DNA of 64,000 nt from Symsagittifera roscoffensis (taxonomy: Eukaryota > Xenacoelomorpha > Acoela > Convolutidae): NCBI RefSeq assembly GCF_963678635.1, contig NC_087062.1, positions 61,111,584 to 61,175,583 of the forward strand, written 5' to 3'. Of this stretch, positions 46,491-57,635 are shown piece by piece. Every line of letters starts with the position of its first letter. Positions within the stretch are counted from its first letter, which is position 1. The notes under the pieces were generated by a model. It was not told the DNA's origin. It did not search any database and saw nothing but the letters and a program-made list of their open reading frames with translations. Both the position numbers and the translations under genes were made by a program.

Positions 46491-47566
46491 TTACGTTTGT
46501 AGAACGACAAAATTTTGCGAAAAGTCCGCGTTTTGCACATTTCGAGCAAATTTTGTCTTCTGCTGGACATGATTGCAGGTAGTTGGGACCATATTGATTC
46601 CCACACTTATAACATTGTCTTGGATTTGTGTTTCGTTGTTGTTGTTGACTCCTTGTGTTTTGCGATCCACGTGGATACGGTCGGCCGCGGAAACCACCCC
46701 GACCTCTCTGATTGCTTTGAATGTTCTGCTGGTTTTGTCTGCCACGTGTATTAACGTAATGTACCCGCTCTTAATTTGTAATCAATGTTTGACCTCCGAA
46801 CGGATTTATTTTCATGGTACGACTGTGTTCTATTCCTTTTTCTCGTCGTATCGCGTATTCGTAGGCCTCTTGTGGGCTACGTGTTAGTGCCAGCAATTCT
46901 TCTGCAATTTTTTCATTGTTCATGGGGGCGGTAAACATATCCCTTACCCACTCGTCTTCTCGATCGCCGCAGTCAGCTCTTGAGGCCAGTTCCACTAGGT
47001 CTGCATGAAATTGTTCTAGACGTTCTGCTTTCTTCTGTTTTCAACAGATAAAGTTATAACTCTCAAAAGCTATTGTGCGTGTAGTGACGAATATCTTCCA
47101 ATGTCGTCATGAATTCTTGTGTAGTTACCGTATGTGGATGTAAGTTAGCTCGTTTTTGTTGTATTTGTCGCTGTCCTTCAGCGCCGAGACACAAGAAAAG
47201 GTAGCTCCGCACTTTTGCGTCCGCTTCGTCCAATCTGAATGAGTTACACAGGACTCTTTTTTCGCGTGCTTTGATCACGTGTTTTTCCCAGCCCACTCGT
47301 TTTTCTTGATTACGCATGTCTCGGTTCTTTTTCTGAGATTCCGTTTCGCCTGCTATCTTGACCTCGTATACTGGTGGTTCGGATGGCTCTACTAGTTGTG
47401 GTTTTGCTCGTAGTAAATTTCGGATTTCGATGCCGTCTTTCGCGAATAATGCCATTTCCAGTATTGCCGCCCATTTGTTCCACTCTAATGGTGGTTCGGC
47501 CGATGCTCTTTCCCAGAATGGGTTTATGTTTAGCGGGTTCTTCCAAAATCCTGGTGGTTGCGCCAT
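46491..47566 (-). pseudogene. G2 gag with start codon on the LTR/primer-site junction
   Basis: The ATG is at 47566-47564: its A is the last base of the 5' LTR and TG the first bases of the primer site. The frame MAQPPGFWKNPLNIN runs to a stop at 47063 and includes the capsid-like LFLCLGAEGQRQIQQKRANL, found in similar form in G1. After a frame break, 46995-46771 continues (MELASRADCGDREDEWVRDM). Two zinc knuckles near 46510-46620 (CYKCGNQ and CSKCAKRGLFAKFC) have lost their His residues. Confidence 0.85.
47547..47565 (-). other. G2 primer-binding site
   Basis: The minus strand reads TGGCGCAACCACCAGG directly after the LTR terminal CA. It would pair with a tRNA whose 3' end is GGTTGCGCCA. I cannot assign which tRNA. 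The site doubles as the first codons of gag. Confidence 0.7.
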
Positions 47567-47850
47567 GTCAGTCCTCAAGGTATGAATTGCTAATTCCTGA
47601 ATCCGTATGGATAGATAATGTCGGTCTCTTGAGAGAGAGAGAGAGAGAGAGAGACAGAAGTTAAAACAACTATTTAATGGTAACGATAACTCTCTTTCTG
47701 AACCGTAGTTCACTTTAGCCATCGTCTTCGTCCTCACTATCAAGGTCAATTGACCAGTACGTATTAACGTTACATAATATCAAAACATAAATGATGTATA
47801 AATACATAATAAGTTTTATGTGGAGTTTTATCTATCCATGCCGGGTGACA
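47566..47850 (-). repeat. G2 5' LTR
   Basis: 285 bp, beginning tgtcagtcctcaagg and ending ccgggtgaca. It contains an expanded GA microsatellite near 47630-47653, about 12 repeats, compared with about four at the same place in the 3' LTR. The gag reading frame is open through most of this LTR upstream of its start codon. Confidence 0.93.
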
Positions 47851-47855
47851 ATACT

Positions 47856-48552
47856 GTCGCATAAAGCAGCCAGTAGTCTGTTTCAGTTGATTCTAATTTC
47901 AATCGACAGATTTCCGTCAAACTAATTGACATTTTTCTCATAATTAAACTAATGTGAAGATCTAAAATGTTGTAACTGCAAGAATTAGAAATCTTTTTCA
48001 TAAACGTAACGCTTCAATTCCAGCCAAGGATATTGATTTTTGTAGGCCAACCAGCCCGGAGGTTAATTATTTATGATTAAAATACAGATCACTTAATCAC
48101 GATAAGCCAGCCAATTTAGCTATGCCTATCTTATCTCGCAAGCACTCAACTTACAAACAGCAACGCACGTGCCCTTTGAGCACGCAATCATATGATTGCG
48201 GGGCACTATCACTACCGGATACCCCGCAACGCCAATGTTGTTAATGTCCACATTGCCATATGTAGTTATTTTGCTTGCTAATATTCACCCAGACTCTGAT
48301 GGAGCATCTCGACTCTGATGGAGCATCTAAGACTCATTGTTTATTTTAACCTTCCGAGATACAGTAGGTCATCCAGTAAGTTAGATTGAAATTGATATTA
48401 CCGATCGAATATTTTTTGCCACGCTTAATTCTTTTTGCTTCAGCCGAATGAAATTAATGATGCTTGTAAATTATTTACACTAATTGTAATAGCTTCTCAT
48501 CGAAGCTCAACAATACTTTTCGTATATCAGGGCGAAGCCTTGAGTATTCCGA
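47856..48552. other. Intergenic DNA right of G2
   Basis: No gene is seen. 48293-48331 is a two-copy tandem repeat of about 19 bp (actctgatggagcatct). Confidence 0.5.
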
Positions 48553-48857
48553 ATGAACTTTAAGACCGATTAAGTTTGTTGGCTGAAAATTTGATATGAT
48601 CTAAAAAAATTTTTTGCATTTTTTTACTTTGGTGGATAGCTATGCAAAATAGGAGAAGTTTGTCTAGCTTTTCGTATTACTTTAATAGCAGTAGCTGAAT
48701 TAGCCATTTTCAAACCTCCGTAACTTTGAAAAAAAACGCTAAGTTTAGATGGTATAAAAAATTCCGTCAAAAACGCATAGTAAAGAAGTCGAAAATTGAC
48801 AGCAAAAACGCACATCAAGCATTAAAATTCCGCAGTTTCTTCGAAAGTCGGAACCAT
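48553..48857 (-). repeat. Foldback repeat family, short decayed copy
   Basis: It begins tattccgaatgaactttaag, ends cttcgaaagtcggaacc, and is preceded by the mini-hairpin agggcgaagcctt (48529-48541). It has the same orientation as 1024-1468 but is shorter and diverged. Confidence 0.55.
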
Positions 48858-48928
48858 AGATTCAACTAATAATAGAGCTCTCAGTCGAACAATTAACTAG
48901 TGAAGTGCGGTGTGCAAAGAGACAACAT

Positions 48929-49104
48929 GGTATTCATACTCGTCAGTAAGTAGTCAAATACTATATTAACCAATCAGAATCGTGATGAGCGAGCAAACTT
49001 ACGAAATAAATAATTATTAATTACTTATTTCAGATATTTGCTTGTCTCGATTCTGATTGGTTAATACAGTATTTATCTCTTTAATGACGAGTATGAATAC
49101 GCGG
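48929..49104. repeat. Hairpin MITE with about 70-bp arms
   Basis: The left arm has tattcatactcgtca and attaaccaatcagaatcg. The right arm has cgattctgattggttaat and tgacgagtatgaata. The roughly 30-bp centre (gaaataaataattattaatt and following) is itself nearly palindromic, so the whole 175 bp can fold into one hairpin. No coding sequence. Confidence 0.8.
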
Positions 49105-49259
49105 CTGTCTAATTACTGCTACGCAACATTAACTAGTTTTTGTAATACGGAATTCTAAAAAATGTCGTAAGCGAGAATCAAAGCAAACGTATGGTTTGGC
49201 TGTTTGTTACCGGCTACCCCCAAAATAATGTTGCAGCATTTTGCGATGAACTTGACACA

Positions 49260-51010
49260 CTACATGAGAGAAACTGGTGATCAAAATCTTGGATAATGGT
49301 GGAAATTTTTATATAGACATCCTATTGAATGGCGAAGAACAAAATAATCACAAAACGGTATTGGAAGCAAACAGCTTTTGCCTTACCAGCTCAGAACCTG
49401 CAGTTGACAACCAACAATTTCCGTTCTTGTTTCGACCACTTTTTTTCAATTACAAAACGATTTACCTCAGAAGTTATTCATACACCTGATCATTATCCTA
49501 TTCTATTTTCCTTTCCGTGTAATCAAAAAATTGCAGATGTAGAAGTGACTTACAAAAAACGGAACTTTATGCAAAAACTTAAAGAACGAGAAGATTTCAA
49601 ATAGAAGCTTGTAGTGTATCAAGATTCATTTAAAATAATATTAGCAAGTAAATTACAGTCGTATCCTCATTTGCTACATTGTTAAAACACTAGATCTTTT
49701 TGCACCACTAAATTATAGGAAAACTTCGAAAAACAGAAAATGAATTGTACATGAAGCAAAAAAAATGCGATGTGCACACGTGATAATTGAATCAGAAATG
49801 GTTCAATCTCGAGGCAATCCAGCAGTAAGTGAAAAACTCAAAAAGCAGCAAAAAAGTGATTAGCCTGATACGGTGCATTGTGAATGCATTTAATGATAAG
49901 AGAGTTATTGAAAACCTGAAAAAACTAGCAAAGCTTTTCCGTCTGCTAAACGAAACTTTAGGGATATCAGCTGTAAAGCCCCTCCCGGAAGAAATGGTTA
50001 GTGATACAGGAAGTAAAATCAGCTATCTTAAACTTTTAGCAGCACAAAAATTTACAATATATTTCACCTCAGTTGGGAAAACTTAAGCACAAACTTTCAT
50101 TACTAATAAGGTAAGCTGTTCAACATCGGTGCCTTTCTCTTTTCATTTCAAAAAAATACATTCACATGAAGTTTCAAATGCCAGCAAAGATTTACAGAAT
50201 GATAAAGCACCTGAGAAACATGGTATTTGCAATGAAATTCTAAATCTTTTCTCACCAGTTACAACAAATGAACTAGCTTGTATCTTCAATGATTGTTTTT
50301 GCTGAAATTTTCCCTGATCCACTAAAAATAGCAAAGGCAGTACCCTTCCTTCTTCGAAAATAACTGTTCAATCTCGATTTTGCCATCAATGAGTAAAACT
50401 TTTATCGAACATAATTTTTGTAGAAAATTCAGTATATTGAAAATTAATGGGATTTTTTCTGAAATTTGAAATTTTGCACTCATTTCAATTCGGATTTCGA
50501 AAAAAAAATGCTCGATTGCTGACGCCGTTGCCATGCTAACTGAACAGATTAGGGACCAAAAAACATTCCTGCATGCATTTTGTTAGATGTGAAAGTCATT
50601 TGACACCGTTGATCATAATGTTTGATTAGTAAAATTGAAATGCCACGGTATCCCAGGACCGATCTTGAATTTGCTAGAAAGCTATTTAGGTTAAAAAATT
50701 TTAATTTAAATCAACGACCTGAATTTGTCAGCTATAAGTATCAGTGTTAATCATTATGCAGATAATACATCTCTGATTTCTAAGCAAGGAACTAGTCGTC
50801 TAGAGTTCCAGGAAGACCTTCAAAGAGTAGGGCATTGACTGAGTTCTAATAAACTAACGTTAAATCAAACAAAATAAATGCCAATTGATACAACTCGGAA
50901 ACACGCCCCCTCCGCTGCTGCGAATAGACAGTCTTCAAATCTGTTTTAGCTCATGTGTTAAATATCTGGTTATATGCATTGATTCCAAACTTAATTTTAA
51001 AGTGAAGTAG
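49260..51010 (+). pseudogene. Non-LTR retrotransposon relic (endonuclease end and RT)
   Basis: 49329-49604 contains TPDHYPILFSFP near its middle, resembling the SDH..I end of an AP endonuclease domain. 49829-50086 is a linker-like frame. Near 50520-50700 broken frames give AVAMLTEQIRDQKTFLHA, KSFDTVDHNV and KLKCHGIPGPILNLLESYL, which match the AFDTVDH and GI.G..L.....YL landmarks of Jockey/CR1-type RTs. HYADNTSLIS near 50755-50785 is the YADDT catalytic box with its second Asp changed to Asn. Many stops make it a dead copy. It is distinct from the 24.6-kb element. Confidence 0.75.
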
Positions 51011-52089
51011 CAAAAATAGTAGACTTGACCTGTCGATTGCTTTAATTTTTCGATTTAAAGAACGCTTTTGTGATTTTATGATATATACAATAAGCTGAAA
51101 ATACAATACGGCATTCTTGTTAATGGATGTGTCAGTAAGTCTTCCCTCGAAAAAGTTTAAGTTGCAGAGTAAGTTCTTGCGACTCAAAAATTACAAAACG
51201 GAAACTCGCTTCGACAGGTTTACTTTTCCTTGAAGGCAATGTGCTGGATGTTTATGCGTTAAACGTTTATGATATACTAAAATGTGTTCTCAAAAGTCTG
51301 AATAAATTGAACTCACCAATTTTTCTTCAATGCTTTACAAAACCGAATCACAATTACTAAACTAGGTTCAGCAGTCTAGGTTGCCTTAAGCAAAAAGAGT
51401 ACTAAAAATGAGATTACATTAACTCCTTGCATAATCGTGAATGCTTTAGTTTGCTGGTTTTCGTTTCTTTGCTTTATAATTTAAAGCCAGTGGATGACAT
51501 TGTTGATGCTAAAAATTAAACATTACATACTTCAATTGAGAGTTATTTAGTCGCAATTTTGTTTGTTTTGTTGTTCTTGTAACTCAGGTTAATTCCTTGC
51601 AGGTGTGGGAATAACAACTACATTTTACGATGAACTTTTATTTCAAATATTTTTACGCCAATTTGAAAACTTTTAAAAGGCTGCCTCTCGTAAAGTAATT
51701 GCATTAATTTTTAGGCTGTCCGCTTTGGTGCTTACCTCAAACGTTAGCAAACGTTGATTCTACTTTTTGCCGAAGAAATGTCCAATTTAATTTAACGGAA
51801 GTAAAGTATACGCGTAAGCGATCAAGAAACTTTCACACAGGAAAAATTGCACTTCGCAAACATAAGCAACAAATTGGCGAACAGGAGCTGTAATTTGTAA
51901 GAAAACAAGTTATTAACGAAGTCTTGGAAATTTAAGAAAAAAAATCAGCGACTCCACTGCAGCCAACGGTGCGTCTGGAGAAAGATAGCACTGCATGCAC
52001 AGCCAATGCTACTTCTGAACAGTTAAAATGAGCATGCCCATTAAAAAACGCTTCAAGCTAGAAACTAGACAATTACAAAATTTAGATTG
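51011..52089. other. AT-rich DNA without a gene
   Basis: No convincing frame. acgcgtaagcgatc near 51811 echoes the core motif of the foldback family. Confidence 0.4.
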
Positions 52090-52380
52090 TTTTTCAAATT
52101 AAGGTCGTTTTTTTTCTGCATGGTGTGATTTAGCTTGAAAATAGATCAAAAACTAAAAATTTCAAACCAGTTTTTCTCGACACTTAAAAAACATTGAAAT
52201 GTTTCAATTTCGATTGAATCACGATTAAAAGGGCTTTTATATGAGATATCACTCGACCCATTGCGATTAATATTTGTGGTGCCTGATTTTGCGTGGAAAA
52301 CAAAAAAAAAACTAAAATATAACCGAATACAAAGTTCCTCCCCATTTTTCCAATGGTCGGAACAATAACAAATTAGTACA
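52090..52380 (+). repeat. Dispersed repeat, inverted partner of 58375-58690
   Basis: Shared landmarks are cagtttttctcgacac, agggctttt, atatcactcgacccattgcg, atatttgtggtgcctga, tgcgtggaaaac and ccaatggtcggaacaata. It probably derives from a DNA transposon. A frame of 85 codons on the minus strand is not protein-like. Confidence 0.65.
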
Positions 52381-53269
52381 AAAAATTCCGGTATTGCAAA
52401 CAAAGAGTCTAATTAGGAAACCTGGATTTCCCGAACATGAAAACAACTACGCAGTCTTTTGATTACAGTTTTAAGTCGCATCCTTATAAAAATTATCAAA
52501 ATTCTCTTCACAGTTCGCAATTTGTATTGATTGGACTTGTTATTTCAAAAAACATTAAAAAAACAAAGTACGTAATTAAAAAAAACACAGGACCATCTAG
52601 AAGTTGGATATATAATGAAATATATAACATCAAAAAATTTAAGACTTCAGGGTCATGTAGATCCATTTTCAACATAATAATTTAAATGAACAGGCACGCG
52701 TGGCTCTGTGACAAAAACCGTAATAAAGGTTTATTTTGAAAGTTGACGGTATATGGTATAGCTTAAGCAAGCAACAATCTTACAGCTTAAGCATAGAGAG
52801 ATGTCAATTTTTAAAAACCCACCATCGTTACAAATTACCTGATATAATTCATTTTATTGTTTAGGCTTGATGGCAGCGTAGAGAAAAACAGAACTGTCAA
52901 AATATACTGACATATGAGAGAAACAAATTATTTCATCAAATCATAGTCGAAATTACCGGAAATATCAAACAAATTGCATTATATATCAGTTTCGTTAATT
53001 CAAACTCTTGTCAAATTAACAATATGATGGGTAGTGATGGAACATGTCTATCCTCCTAAAGGTCGAACCTCAAAAATTGGTAGAAGTTCTTCCCAAGGGT
53101 TGGTAGGTGTCTACCGTAAATAATAGTTATTAGTAATGAAAACAAAATTGAACGCAATTTAATCATAGAGGTGAAGCTGCTCTTCGTAAACACTAGCGAT
53201 AAAAATCTATTGAATGAAATAAGAGAAAGTAGAAACAAGCCTCGAATTAGTATAAAAATTGATGCTATG

Positions 53270-53338
53270 TGTCGAATTCGATTCTGCAAAGGACAGATTA
53301 TGAGTCCCACGCACTAACCACTCAGCCACGGACACTTG
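53270..53338 (-). repeat. tRNA-like Pol III module (Met-CAT-like), SINE head or pseudogene
   Basis: The minus strand reads GTCCGTGGCTGAGTGGTTAG with a perfect A-box (TGGCTGAGTGG), then GGGACTCATAATC, which resembles an anticodon arm with CAT, and a degraded B-box (GAATCGAATTC). The anticodon and T stems do not pair well. It is therefore a tRNA-derived SINE head or a tRNA pseudogene, not a working tRNA. Confidence 0.5.
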
Positions 53339-53589
53339 AAAAAGCACAAACACTAGCCACAAAAAAGAACAGATGCAATGAAATTTCCAATGCTACAGAT
53401 CGTGATTATAGCAACATTTCCACCAAATGGGCACTTTTATTTGTGAGTTAGGTTAAAAAAGAAGTAAAGTCATACCAATACACTACACATGCTAGCTGGA
53501 TGGTGTAAAAATACTTTTGATAATGTTGTTTTAAATGAAGTTCTTGATCGAACTAATTAATTCATATCAACTAGCAATTAACGCACCTT

Positions 53590-55270
53590 CGTTGCTTCGA
53601 AATTTTTCGAAAACTCATGAAAAAAACCGCATATATTGGAAACAACATCTGCAAACTTATAGTGTACTCTGACTGCACCCAGGTTTGGTAATTTCGAACT
53701 TTTAAACTTTTTTTATATTCCCATTTTAAAAGCGTCATCTCGAAAACTTAATGGGCCTCTGGAGAAATTTGGAAGCCAGATTTGCAACCACTGAGACTCC
53801 CTGAGAGCACCCTACTATAGGGTTAGGAATCCAAAATTTTGTGAACTTTTTAAACCTAAGACTCCCGAAAAAAAATACGTCTTTTCTCGGAAACTGAAAG
53901 GATTTGAGCATTCATATTAAGAGGCAAGATTTGAGACGCCTGAGTGTACGCTGACAATAAGGTTGTATCTTCATCAAGTTAGTAGTTTCAAATTTTTTGA
54001 ATTTCTTTGTAGATAAGTTCTTTGAGAAATTTTTAAAAAAATCGAAAAACGTCACATCTCGGAAACTAAAAGCATTTGAGCAGTCACATTTAGCAGTCGC
54101 ATGTGGCAAAATTTGCAACTCTTTAGAGTACCCTGACAACACCGAACTATAGAGTTGGGAATTTCAAATTTTGAAAAATAATTAATTTAAACTTTCTGAA
54201 AAATTTTGAAGTCGCAAAAAACGTCATATCTCAAAAACTACAAAGAATTGAGCAGTTATACTTGGAGGCAAGGTTCGCAATCTTTGTGAGTACTCCGACA
54301 GGACCTAAATACAGGTTGGGAATTTCAGATTTTTAAAAACTAATAATAATTCAAGTTTTCTGAAAAATTTTGAAAAAATCACAAAAAACTTCATATCTCG
54401 AAAACTACAAAGAATTGAGCAGTCATATTTGGAGGCAAGATTTGCAATCCTTGAGAGTACTCTGACAGGACCTAACTACAGGTTGGGAATTTCAGATTTT
54501 TAAAAACTAATAATAATTTAAGTTTTCTGAAAAATTTTGAAAAAATCACAAAAAACGTCATATCTCGAAAACTACAAAGAATTGAGCAGTCATATTTGGA
54601 GGCAAGATTTGTAATCCTTGGGAGTACTCTGACAGGACCTAACTACAGGGTTGGGAATTTCAGATTTTAAAAGAAAAAAAATAATTCAAGTTTTCTGAAA
54701 AAATTTGAAAAAATCGCAAAAAAAGTCATATCTCGAAAACTACAAGGATTTGAACAGTCATATTTGGAGGCAAGATTTGTAACTCCTTAGAGTACTCCGA
54801 CAGGACCTAACTACAGGGTTAGGAATTTAAGATTTTTAAAAACTAATCATAATTTAAGTTTTCAGAAAAATTTTGAAAAAATCACAAAAAACGTCATATC
54901 TCAAAAACTACACTTGAGCAGTCATATTTGGAGGCAAGATTCGCAATCTTTGAGATTACTCTGACAGGACCCAACTACAGGGTTAAGAATTTCAGACTTT
55001 GTAAAAAATTAATATAAGTTTTCTGAAAACTTTTTGAAAAAATCACAAAAAACGTCATATCTCGAAAACTACAAGGATTTGAACAGTCATATTTGGAGGC
55101 AAGATTTGTAACTCCTTAGAGTACTCCGACAGCACCCAACTACAGGGTTGGGAACTTCAAGTTTTGTAAATTAATTTATTTGAAGTTTCGTCTTATCTCA
55201 AAATTCGTCTTATCTCGTTAACTAAAATGATTCGGGCATTCAAAATTGGAGGCCAAATTCGCAACCCCTA
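53590..55270 (+). repeat. Minisatellite, about 10 units of roughly 165-185 bp
   Basis: The units share acgtcatatctcgaaaact, gagcagtcatatttggaggc, aagatttgcaa, gagtactctgacaggaccta, actacagggttgggaatttc and ttttctgaaaaattttgaa. The central units (54240-55140) are the most alike and the outer ones decay. The same units occur at 34990-35400 and one at 57400-57530. No open frame persists across units. Confidence 0.9.
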
Positions 55271-55299
55271 ATTCGATATTGGGCTGCTTAACTTAAACA

Positions 55300-55430
55300 A
55301 ATTGGAAAATCGAAAAAAAAATTTTAACCATTGCAATATACGATATAGCTTAAACATGCAAAAATATTACGTTGAAAAAGCTTAAGCATGGCGAGATAGT
55401 GAAGCCCGCATTTAAATATATAATAGATTA
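55300..55430 (+). repeat. Terminal segment following the minisatellite
   Basis: aaccattgcaatatacgata, tagcttaaacatgcaaaa, acgttgaaaaagcttaagca and tggcgagatagtgaagcccg match 35410-35556 closely. At both sites the segment lies directly right of the minisatellite units and ends atttaaatatataatag, so units plus terminus form one mobile unit. Confidence 0.8.
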
Positions 55431-57185
55431 GTATAATCAAAAATTTAGTCACGTACTAAAATGAACATCGATCAAAAATTTTACCCGAGAGGCGAATCAG
55501 ATCCTTGCAACACTTGTAATACAACATGACAAACAAGCAGACATAAACTGAACAAAAAAGTAATATAAGCAAACTGAAAATTTATTTTGCATCGAAAGAT
55601 GCGGTAATACCCGTTGACTAAATAAGATTTTCATGGAAAAACTTCTAAGACAAAATAAATTACCACTTCAGAAAATTCACACGCACAAAAAACTTGTTCT
55701 GCTCATGCTTCAGCATGAACATGAGGCCACCAATCCGTTTAAGTAAGAATCCAAAAATTTTTAAGCCGTGTACACAAAAAAAAATAAAAACGAAAAAACG
55801 GACGTCTCTAATTGGAGTTGGTGAAATGAAAACCAACGAAGCAAAAACACACGTTCAAGAGAAACGGGCTTTTGATATGCAGACATGATTAAACTATATC
55901 TGATGATTGAAGAAAACGCAGATTTGAGAAAACGATTGAGTGATTATCTTGTACAAGTTTTTGCAAGAAACAAAACTATATTCCAAATTGATAATTCTTG
56001 CTAATTGCGAGCATAATGATCACATTTGTAAAACAAAGGCGAAGCTGAGCTGAGCGCCACTCGCGATACAACAATTAGGCACCATGACGCTAACAAAAAA
56101 TTAGCAAACAGAACATCGAACAATATAATTATTGAAGGAAAAAGAAAATGACCAAAAAAATTAAAAAACAAAAAAAGCACTTTTTTTCGCGTTTGAATTC
56201 ATTTAAGTTTTCAAAGAGGTCCTAGTGGGGTTGAATTTTGGCAGTCAAACACTGGTGTCTGAGAATTATAGATCTCAAAAGTGCAGCACTTTAAGAAAAA
56301 AATATGTACAAAAGGAGACAGAATTGAAGCCGACATCCAATAAGCTGAAACTTTAGTAAAAAAAAAACATACCACGATAGATAAATCAGTAGCGTATGCA
56401 AAGTAGACTGAAGACCAGCTTAAGCTGAAAATGATTGTTTGATAATTTCTCTGAATACGTACCGATGCGAAAACGGGCAATACAAGAAATCGAAACAAGC
56501 TAAAATTGCACAATTCACAAGTTGATGACTTATTTCCAACTAAAAAATAGGTCAAAAATTTATTACTTTAAAAATTAATAAAATTACAAAATCCTAAAAG
56601 TCAAAAAGCGGCGAAAAGGTCCAAAAGTTAAGCGAGCTGCGATCATAACAATATACTTTCGCCGCCTCAGATTTGGGAGGGTAGTTTTTGAGAACTAAAG
56701 TCAAAAATATCAAAAACGGTCAAACAATCGAAACTTTGACATCTCCGAGGGCCATAACATCTTATATAATTTGGTGTGATTGCTAATGCAGGGGAGATTC
56801 CCACTACTCGTTCTCTCTATTAAACCGAAAATCTCAGATTTGGGAGGGTAGTTTTCAAAAATTCCCCCACACATTTTTTTCGAAGTCTGTAGAAAGTGAA
56901 GTGAAGGTAAAACAAGACTAGGGGGTATGCAAGCATACAGGGGAAGGTGAACCTCTAAAAAAACCTAATCCATACAATTTCATACTACCTGTTTTTATCA
57001 AACAGGAACTAAATAATTTGGAAACTAAACCGACGGAGTTGAAGTCGACAACCATGAAGCCGATAAATCATCAGCAGAACTCTATGAATATACATACAAA
57101 AATTTGAGCAGTACCCGGTAAAAAAATTTGAATTTTCATGAAACTGAGCATGTCAGCATAATTGGCTCAAATAAAAACAAGTCCA
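55431..57185. other. AT-rich DNA without a recognised gene
   Basis: A 114-codon minus-strand frame (56555-56211) has hydrophobic stretches but no conserved motif or splice sites. I do not call it. 56670-56860 has a short duplicated phrase (cagatttgggagggtagttt, two copies). Confidence 0.45.
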
Positions 57186-57262
57186 GGTCGGATTCGAACC
57201 ACAAGCCTTTGCCGTCTCTAGCAGGTGTATAACCTCTATGCCAGATGATTCGGATGGTTGAT
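57186..57262 (-). repeat. tRNA-like Pol III module with A and B boxes
   Basis: The minus strand has TGGCATAGAGG (A-box) and GGTTCGAATCC (a perfect B-box) about 33 bp apart, the spacing of a tRNA gene. The acceptor and T stems pair poorly and no clear anticodon arm forms. It is probably a SINE head or a decayed tRNA. Confidence 0.5.
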
Positions 57263-57635
57263 TGAATTTACTATAAAACGAGTTGAAACACCAGTAACAT
57301 TTTCAGGTGCAAAATCATGTAAACAAAATCTTTACGGAAAAGAGTCTAGTAACACCGTTGCAAGACCTTTGCGAATCATAAAGGCAATTAATTTTTTTTG
57401 TATTAAAAAAGAAGCAAAAAGTCATATCTCTTAAATTAAAAAACTCGATCAATCAAAACTCGAGGCCACAATCACAACCACTTGGAGTACCCTGCAAGCA
57501 CCCCACTTTTAGATTTTGCTATGGTTTAAAATTAGGGCTACTAACTCAAAATTTTGTGAAATAAAATCAAATGGATTACTTTCCAAGAACTTGGGTTGGA
57601 AAAGGAGAAAACCGTAGGGTACCTCATACTAGCCG

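Larger units (their letters stand above)
40935..47850 (-). mobile_element. Ty3/gypsy element G2, complete with two LTRs
   Basis: A 6916-bp minus-strand element. The LTRs are 40935-41210 and 47566-47850 with TG/CA ends, flanked by a perfect 5-bp target duplication atact (40930-40934 and 47851-47855). The primer site on the minus strand is TGGCGCAACC. A polypurine tract, GAGGAGGGGGAA, precedes the 3' LTR. The coding order is gag, protease, RT, RNase H, integrase, long tail. G2 is related to G1 (same motif style and same gag start context) but clearly a different family with different LTRs. It has stops and frameshifts, so it is inactive. Confidence 0.95.

Noticed and set aside
53590-55270. CRISPR-like array
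   Set aside because: Units are about 170 bp and contiguous without short unique spacers. This is a eukaryotic minisatellite.
56211-56555. 114-codon minus-strand frame with hydrophobic stretches
   Set aside because: AT-rich DNA gives such Phe/Leu-rich frames by chance. No conserved residues were recognised.
57186-57262. Functional tRNA gene
   Set aside because: The A and B boxes are good, but the acceptor, anticodon and T stems do not pair.
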